DNA of 64,000 bases from Thuidium tamariscinum (Eukaryota; Streptophyta; Bryopsida; Hypnales; Thuidiaceae). Positions 62,698-64,000 of this stretch are shown here, in pieces (position 1 is the stretch's first letter; every line of letters starts with the position of its first letter). Position numbers and translations under genes: made by a program. The notes under the pieces are model-generated. The model saw nothing but the letters and a program-made list of their open reading frames with translations, was not told the origin of the DNA and searched no databases. The stretch lies in the NCBI GenBank assembly GCA_947034885.2, contig OX344749.2:14709501-14773500 (forward strand), given 5' to 3'.

Positions 62698-64000
62698 TTG
62701 CTATTTTGTGAGCTTGTAAGCGTGAGCTTGTGAGTGTGTGAGCCTACACAATTTTTTGAAGATTCCATCTAAAACTTTTGGCCAAATTTGATTAACTTTG
62801 GTAAATTTTAGTGCCTATTACCGTGGAACTATTATCATGGACCTATTACTGTGGTCCCTTGAATAACTTTGCTTTACCATTTATTGTACTTTGCTAGATT
62901 TTATGAAGAAAAAAAATTAGTGACTAATTATAATTTTTTTGAAATCAAATGAGGTTATTTCACAAATTTAGATTTTTATGAACACTCTCCTTAGTCTTGC
63001 TTCTTAGTACCCCTTGGCACCAAGGGGAGTCCTATAGCTTTGATTTTATAAAATTCTTTTTTCTCCTCGGCGCCAAGGGGAGTCGCTCGGCCAACCAGAA
63101 AAAAACAAAAAAACAAAGCAAAACAAAACAAAAACAAAAACAAATTATTATTATTATTATTTGCAATAATAATTTTATTGGAGCCGTGGGACTCCTCTTC
63201 GTACCGAGGGGTACCAAGAAGCAAGACCAAGGAGAGTGTTCACAAAAATCTAGCAAAGCTTGACAAGTATTGTTTCAAAATGATAAATAAACAACCATTG
63301 GGTCAAGAAAGAAGAAATGAATCCCTTCATTGGATGAACAAGAGGATAATGAGTCAACTAATCAATAATCTTGTTCACTCTTTACAAAAGTAATCCCTAT
63401 CAATCAAATATATTTTTTTAAATCTTAACAAGTTCCAGTATTGATACATTAAGACAAAACTGTAGGTGCCTACATTGGCCTTTGAGAAGACCTACACTAC
63501 TATAAGATACTCATGAACAAAATGAAATTTGGTGCAACTAAGTTCTTTCCATATATAATGAAACCATACAAACAATTTTTTTTCTAAAATTTAAACAAGT
63601 CCATTGACTTAAAAATGAAGAGGGAATAATTGATGCCCTCCTATTGGCCTTGAGAATACTTATAATGCTACAAGACATGATCAACCAAAATAAAATTTAG
63701 TGTAGCAAAGATTTTTATCAATAAATTTTTTTTCTAAAATTTAAACAATTGTAATAATAATACATCAATAAAAATCATTAGTACCTTTCCCTAGGCCTCA
63801 AAAAGATCTACATTATTATAGGATAATGATCAACCAATACTCTATATTAACTTAATTCCATCTTTATTCATCTTTCATATCAATTGAGTTCTTCATTTTT
63901 GTAATGTATACTTTTAAGTAAGATTGAAAATTAGATTCTTCATTCAATTTCAACATAACCACGGTAATAGATCCACGGTAATAGGTCTACAAAAATAGGT
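62698..64000. mobile_element. Incomplete non-autonomous relative of the large MULE, running off the window
   Basis: The left terminus TTGCTATTTTGTGAGC is followed by gtgagc subrepeats, as in the MITE right end at 9494. About 110 bases inside lie CCTATTACCGTGG motifs (62814-62860). At the window end the inverse motif CCACGGTAATAG appears twice (63959-63985), as expected just inside a right terminus. No coding capacity was seen. A foldback element is inserted within it. Confidence 0.65.
62969..63252. mobile_element. 284-bp foldback element nested in the MULE relative
   Basis: Inverted arms of about 45 bases: left tagatttttatgaacactct ccttagtcttgcttcttagt, right the reverse complement with three differences. 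Inside are three forms of ggcaccaaggggagtc and a simple AAAC/ATT-rich loop. It has no coding capacity. Confidence 0.85.

Noticed and set aside
1-64000. CRISPR arrays, operons, ribosome binding sites, rRNA or tRNA genes
   Set aside because: The spliced, low-density, repeat-rich organisation is eukaryotic nuclear DNA; tandem arrays here are minisatellites without spacers, and I recognised no tRNA or rRNA sequence.

Overview
The window is nuclear DNA of a land plant. Evidence: spliced genes with GT-AG introns for a nucellin-like aspartic protease, a PORR-domain organelle RNA-binding protein, the lipid A-type kinase LpxK, a BAHD acyltransferase and an EGF-like membrane protein; a telo-box in one promoter; and plant-type MULE, CACTA-like and LINE remains. 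Long AT-rich introns (over 5 kb in the protease gene) and long gene-free stretches full of decayed repeats suggest a large genome, perhaps a gymnosperm or fern-grade plant. I cannot fix the species.

Layout. 1-5860 has no recognisable gene. 5861-18468 (+) is a nine-exon aspartic protease gene whose two largest introns hold MITEs and a dispersed repeat. 19224-20969 (-) is a three-exon PORR gene, convergent with it. 22032-37510 is the most unusual part: a 15.5 kb unit bounded by GC-rich terminal inverted repeats inside a 12-bp direct repeat. It carries two divergent genes. The leftward one is a MULE-type transposase with a WRKY-GCM1-like zinc finger, a DDE-type core and a SWIM finger (22723-27002). 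The rightward one has 12 exons and encodes a ParB/sulfiredoxin-like domain followed by a beta-class N4/N6 DNA methyltransferase-like domain (29291-36393). Both genes carry in-frame stops, all explicable as C-to-T changes, while the splice sites and most of the frame remain intact. Small elements with the same terminal motif lie at 9250-9494, 39533-39770 and 62698 to the window end.

37523-42714 is gene-free and repeat-rich. A GC-rich promoter region near 42840-43520 leads into a tandemly duplicated 5' segment and the EGF-like membrane protein gene (44254-46297, +). LpxK (49541-53143, +, eight exons, complete) is convergent with a two-exon BAHD acyltransferase (53362-55767, -). A truncated LINE end with poly-A and target duplication lies upstream of the BAHD gene. 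57528-64000 is again gene-free and holds foldback elements.

The host genes look like unrelated housekeeping or specialised-metabolism genes. The only stretch whose genes appear to belong together is the composite transposon, where a transposase and a putative DNA-binding/DNA-modifying protein seem to travel as one unit. All calls come from reading the sequence and from family knowledge; no database search was run.
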